Below are positions 1-8,423 of a stretch of DNA of 33,956 nucleotides, one piece after another. The stretch is from an uncultured Oscillospiraceae bacterium (GTDB taxonomy: Bacteria > Bacillota > Clostridia > Oscillospirales > Oscillospiraceae): assembly GCA_947631865.1 (NCBI GenBank), contig CANRNF010000029.1, positions 1-33,956 of the forward strand. Direction: 5' to 3'. Numbering within the stretch: position 1 is the first letter of the stretch; each line of letters opens with the position of its first letter. The notes under the pieces were generated by a model. The model did no database searches. It was not told the DNA's origin and was given only the letters and a program-made list of their open reading frames with translations. A program made the translations under genes and the position numbers.

Positions 1-34
1 CTTGTTTGCATTGTTTAATTTACAAGGTACACGC

Positions 35-61
35 GCGCCCGCGGGGCCTCCCGCGAGGCGC
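35..61 (+). terminator. Terminator-like GC hairpin upstream of the germination operon
   Basis: An 11-bp stem is seen: GCGCCCGCGGG at 35-45 pairs with CCCGCG-A-GGCGC at 50-61, with one bulged A and a GCCT loop. A short T run (TTTGCTAATAT) follows. It probably ends transcription of a gene to the left of the window, insulating the spore operon that follows. The T tract is weak, so it could also be an unrelated hairpin. Confidence 0.45.
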
Positions 62-126
62 TTTGCTAATATACCATTCCAAAATGCCGTTGTCAACACT
101 TTTTTGCGGCTTTTTTGAAAAATTTT

Positions 127-156
127 TCATGAAATCTTTTCCAGTTGTCCATACTA
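127..156 (+). promoter_or_regulatory. Candidate forespore (sigma-G/F type) promoter of the ger operon
   Basis: CATACTA at 150-156 fits the sigma-G -10 consensus CATHHTA exactly. TCATG at 127-131 fits GHATR at 4 of 5 positions, with an 18-base spacer. Forespore expression by sigma-G is the known regulation of gerA-type operons in Bacillus. The predicted start of transcription falls at about 162-164, on top of the best in-frame ATG, so either the mRNA is nearly leaderless or translation starts further in. Confidence 0.4.
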
Positions 157-161
157 ACTGT

Positions 162-1673
162 ATGTTGAAGAAAAACGACAAAAATCCACAAGATGTAGAC
201 GCCCATCCCTTGCCTGACCTCATCTATGATATGGCTATAAGCCCGGAGAACACGGCAGCGCTCTATGCTGATTGTGAGGACTTTGAGAGCCGGTGTGTCT
301 TTGCTGGGGGAACGTCTGTCCGCGTGTTCGCTTGCTGGCTGGACGGGGTGGTGTCCGGGGCGGACACGGCAGAACAGGTCCTGAAGCCTCTCACCGACCC
401 GGGGCGGTTCGGGCAGGTGAAAACGGAGGCGGACGTGATCGATCTGCTGGCCGGGGGCGGGGTGTACGGTCCCTCCATGAAGCGCGAGGCCACCATGGAC
501 GATTTGGCAGACGCGCTGAGCTACGGCCACTGCGCCCTGGTGTTCCAGGGGCAGGCCTATGTGTTCCAGGTCAAGTCCGGCCAGCACCGGTCCGTCCAGG
601 AACCCACGGTGGAGAAATCCATCAAGGGGGGCAAGGACGCCTTCGTGGAGGTGCTGCGGGTGAACACGGGTCTGGTCCGGTCCCGGCTGCACACCCCGGC
701 GCTGAAGCTCCGTCAGACCACCCTGGGCCGGAAGAGCCGATCCCTGGCCGCGGTGATGTGGCTGGAGGGGGTGGCGGCGCCGGACCTGCCTCGTCGGTTT
801 CTGGACCGGCTGGAGACCCTGGACACGGATGGGGTCATATTGCCGGACGCTCTGGAGAGCGCGGTGGTGGACGACCCGCTCTCCCCCTTTCCCCAGCTCA
901 TCCACACGGAGCGGCCGGACAAGTTCGCTCAGCTGCTCCTCCAGGGGCGGGTGGGCCTTATCGTGGAGGGCATCCCCGTGGGGTTCGCGGCCCCGGCCTT
1001 CTTCGGGGAGTTCCTCAAGACCACCGAGGACGCCGCCCAGCACTTCTGGGCCGCGTCCTTTATCCGCCTGCTGCGGTGGGTGAGCGTGGTGCTGACGCTG
1101 CTTCTTCCCGCCTTTTACGTGGCGGTGGCCACCTACCACCCGGAGATGCTGCCCACCACGCTGCTTTTGTCCGTTATCAAATCCAAGCAGTCGGTGCCCT
1201 TCTCCACGGCGGCGGAGATCATGGGGCTGCTCCTATGCTTCGAGCTGCTGCAGGAGGCGGGGCTTCGCCTGCCCAACCCTGTGGGCCAGACCGTGAGCAT
1301 CATCGGGGCGCTCATCGTGGGCCAGTCGGCGGTGGAGGCCAAGGTGGTGAGCCCCATCGCGGTGATCGTGGTCGCCCTGGCGGGCATCGCAGGGTACACC
1401 ATGCCCAGCCAGGATATGGGCACGGCCTTGCGCATCTTCCGGTTCCTCCTGGTGGCGGCGGCCGCCCTCGCGGGCATGTTTGGCATCATCATGGGCTGCG
1501 CCATGCTCATATGGCACCTCTGCTCCCTGGAGAGCTTTGGCCGCGCCTACATGACGCCCCTGGCCGGGGGCCGGGGCGGGGACACCGGCGGTACCTTCGT
1601 GCGGCGGCCGCCCTGGCGGCATCTGTTCCGGGACCCCATCATCAACGGCGGCGATCTGCGGAGGCGGAAATGA
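162..1673 (+). CDS. Spore germination receptor A subunit (GerA/GerKA family)
   Basis: About 503 residues from the chosen ATG. An A subunit of a germinant receptor sits in the spore inner membrane and, with its B and C partners, senses nutrients to trigger germination. The N-terminal soluble half carries family wording (IVEGIPVGFAAPAFFGEF, SPFPQLIHTERPDK). Several membrane helices follow (for example VSVVLTLLLPAFYVAVATY), with the conserved LGLRLPNPVGQ-like segment written here as AGLRLPNPVGQTVSIIGAL and the terminal SFGRAYMTPLAG. The start is uncertain: ATGs at 129, 162 and 231 are in frame and none has a Shine-Dalgarno. I chose 162 for length. The stop overlaps the next start by 4 bases (ATGA). 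Confidence 0.9.
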   Translation: MLKKNDKNPQDVDAHPLPDLIYDMAISPENTAALYADCEDFESRCVFAGGTSVRVFACWLDGVVSGADTAEQVLKPLTDPGRFGQVKTEADVIDLLAGGGVYGPSMKREATMDDLADALSYGHCALVFQGQAYVFQVKSGQHRSVQEPTVEKSIKGGKDAFVEVLRVNTGLVRSRLHTPALKLRQTTLGRKSRSLAAVMWLEGVAAPDLPRRFLDRLETLDTDGVILPDALESAVVDDPLSPFPQLIHTERPDKFAQLLLQGRVGLIVEGIPVGFAAPAFFGEFLKTTEDAAQHFWAASFIRLLRWVSVVLTLLLPAFYVAVATYHPEMLPTTLLLSVIKSKQSVPFSTAAEIMGLLLCFELLQEAGLRLPNPVGQTVSIIGALIVGQSAVEAKVVSPIAVIVVALAGIAGYTMPSQDMGTALRIFRFLLVAAAALAGMFGIIMGCAMLIWHLCSLESFGRAYMTPLAGGRGGDTGGTFVRRPPWRHLFRDPIINGGDLRRRK

Positions 1674-2776
1674 AGCGTTTCGCTATAATTATATATGTAT
1701 GTCTCCTGCTGGCGGTGCAGGTGGGCTGCGGGGCCCTTTCCGGGGACAGGAAGGACGTGGAGCGGCTGCTCCTTATCCAGACCATGGGTCTGGACAGCGC
1801 GGACGGGCGGCTGGAGATGAGCGTGTCCTCGGGGATGGGGCCGGAGGAGACCCCGGCGCTGGTCATGTCCACCCAGGCCGACGGCATCGAGGACGCCATC
1901 GCCCGGCTGCAGAACTTTTCCCCGGAAAACCAGCTCTTTTACGCCCATGTGCAGTACCTGCTCCTGGGCGAGGACGCGGCCCGGGACATGCTGGACGGGG
2001 TCATCCAGTGGGTGGACCGGAGCCCCACCCTGCGCATGGACACCGACATGCTGGTGGTGAAGGGCCTGGCGAAGGACGCGGTGGTGGGCGCCTCTCAGGA
2101 GGCCACGGACGTGACCCAGCGGCTGGCCTCCCTGGACCGGCAGGCCCGGGCCAACGGCTGGACCATGCACACCCTTCGGGAGGTGGCCGCCGCCACCGCC
2201 GGGGGCGATGGGGCCCTGTGCCTCGCGGTCCAGACCGCCCCCACCAAGGGTACTATCTTCACCGGATCCCAGCAGGCCGACGCGGTGGTCCCGGCGGGCT
2301 ACGCGGTGCTGGGCGAAAACGGCTTGGTGGGATTTCTGGGCCCGGAGGCCTCCGTGGGCGCGGAGATACTCACCGGCGACCCGGCGGGCTTTCTCCTCAC
2401 CGTGTCCGGGGACACCCTGGAGGTCGTGAGCGGAAAGGCGGAGATAGCGGGCGAGTTCGACAGCTCCGGCGCGCCCGCGGGTATCCGCGTCCGCTGCGAT
2501 ATCGACGCCGGCGTGCTGGAGAAAGGCGAGGACGGGGACATGTCCCCGGAGGCGCTGGAAGCGGCCCTTTCCGACACGATCAAGCGGTGGGTGACCGCCG
2601 CCCTGGAAGCGGCCCGGGAGACCGGCTGTGATTTTCTTGGCCTGCGGGGCGCGGTGCTGGACACCGCCGCCCGCCGGGACGCCTACGGGGACCGGTGGCG
2701 GGAACTGTTCCCGGCCCTGCCCGTGACGGTGGAGATCGATGGCCGGGTGGACCGCAGTTACGATCTGGGGGAATGA
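1670..2776 (+). CDS. Spore germination receptor C subunit (GerC lipoprotein)
   Basis: 368 residues. The protein starts with a hydrophobic signal (FAIIIYVCLLLAVQVGC) ending in Cys20, the probable lipidated residue, although the lipobox (QVGC) is not a perfect match. The mature part shows GerC features: an early RLLLIQTMGLD segment, LQNFSPENQLFYAHVQYLLLGE, and a C-terminal domain with the pattern of tandem helices plus FLGLRGAVLD. GerC is the lipoprotein subunit of the receptor, on the outer face of the spore inner membrane. It overlaps the A gene by 4 bases and ends one base before the B gene, so the three are translationally coupled. The order here is A-C-B. Confidence 0.88.
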   Translation: MKRFAIIIYVCLLLAVQVGCGALSGDRKDVERLLLIQTMGLDSADGRLEMSVSSGMGPEETPALVMSTQADGIEDAIARLQNFSPENQLFYAHVQYLLLGEDAARDMLDGVIQWVDRSPTLRMDTDMLVVKGLAKDAVVGASQEATDVTQRLASLDRQARANGWTMHTLREVAAATAGGDGALCLAVQTAPTKGTIFTGSQQADAVVPAGYAVLGENGLVGFLGPEASVGAEILTGDPAGFLLTVSGDTLEVVSGKAEIAGEFDSSGAPAGIRVRCDIDAGVLEKGEDGDMSPEALEAALSDTIKRWVTAALEAARETGCDFLGLRGAVLDTAARRDAYGDRWRELFPALPVTVEIDGRVDRSYDLGE

Positions 2777-2777
2777 T

Positions 2778-3911
2778 ATGGACAGCGAGCTCATCACAAG
2801 AAAACAATTCTCTGCGGCCATGGTGGTCTCCCTGCTGAGCCCGCTGCTGCGGCTGATGCCCCAGACGGCGGTGGGTTTCGCCGGGAACGGCGCCTGGCTG
2901 TCCTTCCTGCCGGCCACGGTCCCTCTGGCCCTGCTGGGGGCCATCCTCGCCTCCTTCCGGCGGCGCATGCGCCCCGGGGAGGGCATGGGCGGCCTGCTCC
3001 TGCGCTGGCTGGGCCCGGTGTTCGGGCGGCTGGCGCTGCTCCTCTTCGCCGGGTGGTTCCTCTTTTACGGCGGGTTCATCCTCCGCAGCGGGGCGGAGCG
3101 GCTGGTGTCCACCATCTATCCCAGCAGCGGCCAGGGCATGTTCGCGGCGGTGACCATCGTCCTGGCCTTGGCGGTGGCCCTGGGAGATCTTCGGGCCGCC
3201 GCCCGCTCAGCGGTGATATTCCGGGGCGTGCTGGTGGGGGCGCTGGTTCTGGTCATCGTTCTGTCCGTCCCCAATATGGACCCGGGGCGGCTTCTGCCCG
3301 TGAGCGCCAAGGACGCCGCGTCCATCGCCCTGGGCGGGCTGCCACTGGCCTCGGTGGGGGCGGTGGCGGCCGGGTTCTCCTTCCTTTACGGCTATGCGGA
3401 CCTTCCCAAGAGCGGCCGGTGGACAGCCCGGCCCCTGGGGCTGCTGCTGGTGCTGGGCGGGCTCATATGCGCGTCCGTGCTGGCGGTGTTCGGCCCGGAG
3501 CTCACCGCGACGCTTTCCTATCCCTTTTTCGTCATGATCCGCTCCATCTCTCTGGGGGACATGGTGCCCCGGATCGAGGCGGTGGTCATCGCCGCCTGGG
3601 TGGGGACGGACTTCATGCTGTGCGTGGGGCTTTTACGCTGCGCCCACGAGGCGCTGCGGCCCGTTTTCGGCTATCCCAAGCCCGACGGCCGGCCCATGCT
3701 GGACCTGGGTGCGGGGCGGTATCTGCTGTGGCTGGAGGGGGCGGCCGTGTTTGCAGTAAGCTTCTTTTTCGACATGCCCCCCTGGCTTCTGCGCCAATGG
3801 TCGGACCAGTATATCCCTTTTGCCAGCGACTGCGTGCTCTACGGCGGGTTTCTCCTGCTGTGGCTGGTGACGCTGCCGAAAAGGAAAAAAGAAACGAGCA
3901 GAGGCGCATGA
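2778..3911 (+). CDS. Spore germination receptor B subunit (GerB, spore permease family)
   Basis: 377 residues, almost entirely hydrophobic with about ten predicted membrane helices, as in the APC-superfamily spore permease family. The opening ITRKQFSAAMVVSLLS resembles the usual GerB start (I-x-x-x-Q). GerB subunits are thought to bind the germinant and sit with GerA and GerC in the spore inner membrane. A purine stretch GGGGGA lies 5 bases before the ATG at 2778, one base after the GerC stop. The 3' end of the gene holds a hairpin that acts in the opposite direction as terminator of the HEPN gene. Confidence 0.88.
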   Translation: MDSELITRKQFSAAMVVSLLSPLLRLMPQTAVGFAGNGAWLSFLPATVPLALLGAILASFRRRMRPGEGMGGLLLRWLGPVFGRLALLLFAGWFLFYGGFILRSGAERLVSTIYPSSGQGMFAAVTIVLALAVALGDLRAAARSAVIFRGVLVGALVLVIVLSVPNMDPGRLLPVSAKDAASIALGGLPLASVGAVAAGFSFLYGYADLPKSGRWTARPLGLLLVLGGLICASVLAVFGPELTATLSYPFFVMIRSISLGDMVPRIEAVVIAAWVGTDFMLCVGLLRCAHEALRPVFGYPKPDGRPMLDLGAGRYLLWLEGAAVFAVSFFFDMPPWLLRQWSDQYIPFASDCVLYGGFLLLWLVTLPKRKKETSRGA

Positions 3912-3920
3912 CCTCTGCTC
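3878..3920 (-). terminator. Terminator of the MNT-HEPN operon, inside the gerB 3' end
   Basis: Perfect 9-bp stem: GAGCAGAGG at 3896-3904 and CCTCTGCTC at 3912-3920, with a 7-base loop. Read on the minus strand the stem is followed by GTTTCTTTTTTCC, a good U tract. The U tract and half of the stem lie within the last codons of the convergent germination gene. Confidence 0.7.
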
Positions 3921-3936
3921 TGCGGCTATACTTACT

Positions 3937-4326
3937 TTACTCTTGGACGATGCTTTTTGCCCATTCCAGGATCGCTCCTGCATGTTGCAAAGCCCCCTGC
4001 GCGTGGCGCGGTTCCAAATGCAACTCGCTGGGGTACCGCACCACAACGCCATAGGGTGTCAGCGAATCTGCGTAGTCATAGTAGCTTTCATCTACATCCA
4101 TGTTGTCCTTCAGCCGGTCCAGCAAAAAAGAAATATCATGCTTTTTTGGGACCTTCCGTCCATCATTCTGCCACAGGATGAGCGCCTTGACGGCTTTTTC
4201 CGCCGCTTGCTGGCAATGATAGCAGATAATCTCCAGCGGTCGGGGATGATACGTCGCATACAGGTGCTCCGCGACATTATAGTCCACCTCGGCCATTTGC
4301 AGCCACCGGACGGCCTCATGCGCCAT
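3937..4326 (-). CDS. HEPN domain protein
   Basis: 129 residues, all helical in character. It matches the PF05168-type HEPN pattern: an N-terminal WLQMAEVDYNVAEHLY helix, EIICYHCQQAAEKAVKALIL at 32-51, a K-K-H-D-I turn, and RYPSEL near residue 97. HEPN proteins encoded with minimal nucleotidyltransferases are often RNase toxins of toxin-antitoxin pairs. However, the RX4-6H catalytic motif of toxic HEPN/HepT proteins is not obvious here, so RNase activity is not shown by the sequence. The start overlaps the end of the upstream nucleotidyltransferase gene by 11 bases. Codons are visibly more AT-rich than in the neighbours, which suggests acquisition (inference). Confidence 0.85.
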   Translation of the reverse strand: MAHEAVRWLQMAEVDYNVAEHLYATYHPRPLEIICYHCQQAAEKAVKALILWQNDGRKVPKKHDISFLLDRLKDNMDVDESYYDYADSLTPYGVVVRYPSELHLEPRHAQGALQHAGAILEWAKSIVQE

Positions 4327-4633
4327 ACAGCAGCACCCCCTTGCGATATACCTCCCGCTCTACTGACGACGGGATGTTCTTTCGCGCCTCGAAGGCAGCG
4401 GTCGTTCCGACCAAAATATCCACAGGGCGTTTTTTGCTTTTGCGGACGGCTTTATATGCCCTTGCCGTCAGCTCCGCCAGATCCTGTCCGTCATCCGGTA
4501 CGACGACGTAAAAATCCAGGTCGCTCTCCGGCGTGTCGGTGCCGCTGGCAAAGGAGCCAAACAGATACACCCGTTCCGGCGACAGATGCTCCACCAGCCG
4601 GCTTTTCAGCTCTTCGATCTCCTGCACGGGCAT
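4316..4633 (-). CDS. Minimal nucleotidyltransferase (MNT) partner of the HEPN protein
   Basis: 105 residues with the DNA polymerase beta-like nucleotidyltransferase signature: GSFASG at 26-31, the metal-binding pair D38-L-D40, and a third acidic site at D72 (VDIL). In characterised MNT-HEPN pairs the MNT protein neutralises the HEPN partner, in some cases by adding AMP to a tyrosine. That role is inferred here from pairing alone. The gene is first in a two-gene operon with its own sigma-A-like promoter. The ATG has AAGGGGA about 12 bases upstream. Confidence 0.87.
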   Translation of the reverse strand: MPVQEIEELKSRLVEHLSPERVYLFGSFASGTDTPESDLDFYVVVPDDGQDLAELTARAYKAVRKSKKRPVDILVGTTAAFEARKNIPSSVEREVYRKGVLLYGA

Positions 4634-4673
4634 GTCGCCAGTCCCCTTTCTGCGGATATTCCTGTCTGTATAG

Positions 4674-4702
4674 ATTATAACAATAAGCTGCCGTTTTTAC
4701 AA
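4674..4702 (-). promoter_or_regulatory. Sigma-A-type promoter of the MNT-HEPN pair
   Basis: On the minus strand TTGTAA (4702-4697) and TATAAT (4679-4674) are separated by exactly 17 bases, about 40 bases before the MNT start. No terminator is visible after mfd, so read-through from mfd could also supply transcripts. Confidence 0.65.
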
Positions 4703-4721
4703 TGATTTTACCAATGACCCA

Positions 4722-7700
4722 TCAAAGTTCTTTCGATGCCGTCTCAGCATAATCCGCGATGAACGCCCGTGCCTCTTCCAAAATGCGCCGGCGGGAGGCT
4801 AGGCGCAGCATCACGGCGGGTTTTCCGCCGGCGTCCACCTTCACCCGGCCCTTCCACGCCGGCCTGGCGTACAGGGCGCTGATGCGGGCGAAATCGAAAT
4901 TGGCGAAGGTGAACTTCACCGCGCCGCCCTTCTGAGAGATGTCGGTGATGCCCTGGGCAGAGGCCTCGCCCCGGAGGAGGGCCACCTGGATGAGGGCGTT
5001 GACGCTGGGGGGCGGGTCGCCGAAGCGGTCGCACAGTTCGTCGGTGATGTCGTCCGCCTCCGCTTCCGTGCGGATGAGGGCCACCCGGCGGTAGATGTCC
5101 ATCCGCTGGGCGGAGCTGCGCACATAGCTCTCCGGGATATTGGCGTTCACCGAGAGGTCGGCGGAGCACTCCGCCCGCACGGGCAGGGGCTCGCCCTTCT
5201 CCTCCAGGACCGCCTCCTCCAGGAGCTTCAAATACATATCGTAGCCCACGTCGATCATGTGGCCGGACTGTTCCGCGCCCAGAAGATTGCCCGCGCCCCG
5301 GATCTCCAGGTCCCGCATGGCGATGCGGAAGCCGGAGTTGAACTCGGCGAACTCCCGGATGGCCTCCAGGCGCTTTTCCGCCACTTCCGTCAGGACCTTG
5401 TCCTTCCGGTAAGTGAGATAGGCGCTGGCCCGGCGGGCGCTGCGGCCCACCCGGCCCCGGATCTGGTGGAGCTGGGCCAGGCCCATTTTGTCCGCGTCCT
5501 CGATGATGAGGGTGTTCACGTTGGGGATATCGATGCCCGTCTCGATGATGGTGGTGCACACCAGCACCTGGGTCTGGCCCTGGGTCACCTTTTCCATCAC
5601 GGCGGACAGCTCGTTCTCGCTCATGCGCCCGTGGCCTACGTCCACCGCCACGTCCGGCAGCAGCTCCATGATCTTGGCCGCGGTGCGCTCGATGTTCTCG
5701 ATGCGGTTGTGCAGGTAATACACCTGCCCGCCCCGGGCCACCTCCCGTCGGATGGCGTCCGCCACCACGCCCCAGTCGTGCTCCATGACGTAGGTCTGCA
5801 CCGGCAGCCGGTCCCTCGGCGGTTCTTCCAGTGTGGACATATCCCGGATGCCGGACAGGGCCATGTTGAGGGTCCGGGGGATGGGCGTGGCGGACAGCGT
5901 GAGCACGTCCACCTGCTTGGTGAGCTCTTTTATATGCTCCTTATGGCCCACGCCGAAGCGCTGCTCCTCGTCCACCACCAGAAGCCCCAAACGCTTGAAC
6001 GACACGTCCTTCTGCAGCAGCTTGTGGGTGCCTATGACGATGTCGCAGGAGCCGTCAGCCAGGGCCGCCAGGGTCTTTCTGGCCTGGGCGGGGGTGCTGA
6101 ACCGGGACAGCATGGCGATGTTCACCGGGAAGCCGAAAAACCGGCTCACGGCGGTCTGATAATGCTGCTGGGCCAGGACCGTTGTGGGCACCAATATGGC
6201 CGCCTGCATCCCGTCCAGCACGCACTTCATCACCGCCCGCAGGGCCACCTCCGTCTTGCCGTAGCCCACATCGCCGCACAGGAGTCTGTCCATGGGCGAC
6301 GGACGCTCCATATCCTTTTTGATCTCGTCGATGCACCGGAGCTGGTCCTCCGTCTCGGTGTACTCGAAGGCCTCCTCGAACTCCCGCTGCCAGGTGGAGT
6401 CGGGGGCGAAGGCGTGGCCGGGGCTCTTCTGCCGGGCGGCATAGAGGTTTATGAGTTCGCCGGCCATCTGCTTGGCGGCGGCCTTGGCCCGGCTGCGGGC
6501 CCGGGTCCAGTCGGCGCCGCCCAGCTTGGACAGCTTCACGGGGGCGTCCTCCCCCGCGCCGATGTATTTGGTCACCAGGTCCAGCTGGGTGGCGGGCACA
6601 TAGAGGCTGTCCGTCCCGGCGTAGCAGATCTTGATATAGTCCTTCTCCACACCGTCCACGGGCATTTTGAAGATGCCCGCGAAGCGGCCGATGCCGTGGG
6701 TCTCGTGGACCACCAGGTCCCCCACGGCCAGGTCCTCGTAGGACCCCAGTCTTGCCCCGGCGGGCAGGGCGCGCTTGCGCCTGGCGGGGCGCAGGCCGCT
6801 CTTCACGATCTGGGTGTCCGCCAGCACGGCCAGCTTGATCTGGGGGTACTCCAGCCCCGCGGAGAGGCTGCCCACCGCCAGGGCGCAGGTGCCGGGCTCC
6901 GGGAGTTTTTCGAGGACGGTATCCATATAGACCCGCTCCACGCCCTTCTCCCGCAGGATGTCCGCCAGGGCCTTGGCCCGGCGCTCGTCTCCGGCCAGGA
7001 CCACGCACCGGTAGCCCTCTCCCAGCCAGTGGCGCACATCCTCCGCGGCCTGCTGGCCGCTGCCGGCGTAGGAGGGCAGCTGCTTGGCGGTGAGGCCCAT
7101 ATTGGTCTTCACCGGCAGGGGATACCGGCCCACGGTGAAGGCGTCCGCCATCACCACCGGCCAGTCGGCCAGCCGTTCCGACGCCTCCTCCCAGGTGGCA
7201 TAGAACTGGGCGTACCGGCCCAGGAGGGTGCCCCCTTCTATGAGAAGGCGCACATCCTCGGCGGCCTGCTTAAGGAAATCCCGGGCCCGCTGGGCGCACT
7301 TGCCGGGCTGGTCCAGCACCACCAGCGCGTCCGGGGCGAAATAGTCCAGGGCCGTGGCGGCTTTGGGGTAGATAAGGCCCATATACCGGTCCGCGGCGGT
7401 GAATTCCGCCCGGTTTTCCAGGGCCTCCATATCCGCAGCCAGGTTCTTGCGCAGCTTTTCCACGTCGAACTTCGTGGCGTTGCGGTTCAGTTTTCCGTAT
7501 AGCTCATGAAGAGCATTTATGAGCCCCTCCCGGCCCCCCTCGGCCAGGGAGGGAAGGGTCTCCGCCGCCGGCAGCACCCGCAGGGAACGGAGCTTACCCG
7601 TGCGGCGCTGGCTGCCCGGGTCGAAGGCGTGGAGGGCGTCTATCTCGTCCCCCCAGAACTCCAGCCGGGCGGGGGCGTCAGCTGCGGCGCTCCACAGGTC

Positions 7701-8201
7701 CAGGATGCCGCCTCTGCGGGCGAACTGGCCGGGACCCTCTACCTGGTCGGCGGAGCGGTATCCGGCCCGCAGGAGCCTGTCTATGAGCTCCTCGGGGGGT
7801 ATCTCCTGGCCCTTCTTCAGGGTGAACGCCGCCCGCTCCAGAGCCGCGGGGGGCATGGCGCGCATCAAAAGGGCCCCCGCGGTCACCACCGCGGGGGGCG
7901 GGTCGTCCGCCCGGAGGCTGTCCAGGGCCCGGAGCCTTTTCTGCTCCGTCTGACGGGACACGCTCTCGGAGGAATAGAAGGTATAGTCCCGGCCCGTGAC
8001 CGTGACCACCTCCCGGCCCAGGAAGGACCGCAGGTCCGCGGCCATAGCCTCCGCGGAGGCGTCGTCCGGCGTCACCACGCAAAGGGGCCGGCCGCATTTT
8101 TCCCCCAAGGCCGCCGCCAGGTGGGCCCGGTGGATGGGCGCCAGGCCGGAGACCAGGGCAGGCAGACTGCCCCCTTCCACCAGATCGGGGAGGGGGGTCA
8201 T
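4722..8201 (-). CDS. mfd: Transcription-repair coupling factor Mfd
   Basis: 1159 residues from the chosen start, the usual size. Mfd displaces RNA polymerase stalled at DNA lesions and recruits UvrA. An N-terminal UvrB-like region is followed by the RNA polymerase-interacting CarD-like domain (GDLVVHETHGIGRF). Next comes a superfamily 2 helicase/translocase with Walker A (GDVGYGKTE), DEEQRFGV and SATPIPRTLNMAL, then the TRCF C-terminal domain (MRDLEIRGAGNLLG). The start is ambiguous: ATG at 8201 gives the family-like N-terminus MTPLPDLVEGG, while ATG at 8261 has a GGGG upstream and adds 20 residues. The gene is divergent from dnaA and on the leading strand if the origin is at 9.8 kb. Confidence 0.96.
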   Translation of the reverse strand: MTPLPDLVEGGSLPALVSGLAPIHRAHLAAALGEKCGRPLCVVTPDDASAEAMAADLRSFLGREVVTVTGRDYTFYSSESVSRQTEQKRLRALDSLRADDPPPAVVTAGALLMRAMPPAALERAAFTLKKGQEIPPEELIDRLLRAGYRSADQVEGPGQFARRGGILDLWSAAADAPARLEFWGDEIDALHAFDPGSQRRTGKLRSLRVLPAAETLPSLAEGGREGLINALHELYGKLNRNATKFDVEKLRKNLAADMEALENRAEFTAADRYMGLIYPKAATALDYFAPDALVVLDQPGKCAQRARDFLKQAAEDVRLLIEGGTLLGRYAQFYATWEEASERLADWPVVMADAFTVGRYPLPVKTNMGLTAKQLPSYAGSGQQAAEDVRHWLGEGYRCVVLAGDERRAKALADILREKGVERVYMDTVLEKLPEPGTCALAVGSLSAGLEYPQIKLAVLADTQIVKSGLRPARRKRALPAGARLGSYEDLAVGDLVVHETHGIGRFAGIFKMPVDGVEKDYIKICYAGTDSLYVPATQLDLVTKYIGAGEDAPVKLSKLGGADWTRARSRAKAAAKQMAGELINLYAARQKSPGHAFAPDSTWQREFEEAFEYTETEDQLRCIDEIKKDMERPSPMDRLLCGDVGYGKTEVALRAVMKCVLDGMQAAILVPTTVLAQQHYQTAVSRFFGFPVNIAMLSRFSTPAQARKTLAALADGSCDIVIGTHKLLQKDVSFKRLGLLVVDEEQRFGVGHKEHIKELTKQVDVLTLSATPIPRTLNMALSGIRDMSTLEEPPRDRLPVQTYVMEHDWGVVADAIRREVARGGQVYYLHNRIENIERTAAKIMELLPDVAVDVGHGRMSENELSAVMEKVTQGQTQVLVCTTIIETGIDIPNVNTLIIEDADKMGLAQLHQIRGRVGRSARRASAYLTYRKDKVLTEVAEKRLEAIREFAEFNSGFRIAMRDLEIRGAGNLLGAEQSGHMIDVGYDMYLKLLEEAVLEEKGEPLPVRAECSADLSVNANIPESYVRSSAQRMDIYRRVALIRTEAEADDITDELCDRFGDPPPSVNALIQVALLRGEASAQGITDISQKGGAVKFTFANFDFARISALYARPAWKGRVKVDAGGKPAVMLRLASRRRILEEARAFIADYAETASKEL

Positions 8202-8333
8202 ATTATTGTTTTCCAGGATCGCCAGGGTCAGAGCATTCACAGTAAATACCTCGATGCCCATTTTACCCCGCCGGGCCGCCGCTTTCAACCCCTTTCGGTC
8301 AAAAAATGGGACCGGTTTTGTGGTATTTTCCAG

Positions 8334-8362
8334 TTGTATCCTGTTTAGAATAATGTTATAAT
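8334..8362 (+). promoter_or_regulatory. dnaA promoter
   Basis: TTGTAT at 8334-8339 and a consensus TATAAT at 8357-8362 are 17 bases apart, about 60 bases ahead of the dnaA start. No consensus DnaA box was found in the gap between mfd and dnaA, so autoregulation by DnaA through a close-by box is not evident on this side. Confidence 0.75.
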
Positions 8363-8423
8363 AAGCTGATACATATTTATTATTATTAAAACTGACCTTT
8401 CACCAAGTAAAGGGGGCGGGGAT

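Noticed and set aside
3943-4680. 245-codon plus-strand frame across the HEPN-MNT genes
   Set aside because: Opposite two genes with clear family motifs and a promoter and terminator on the minus strand.
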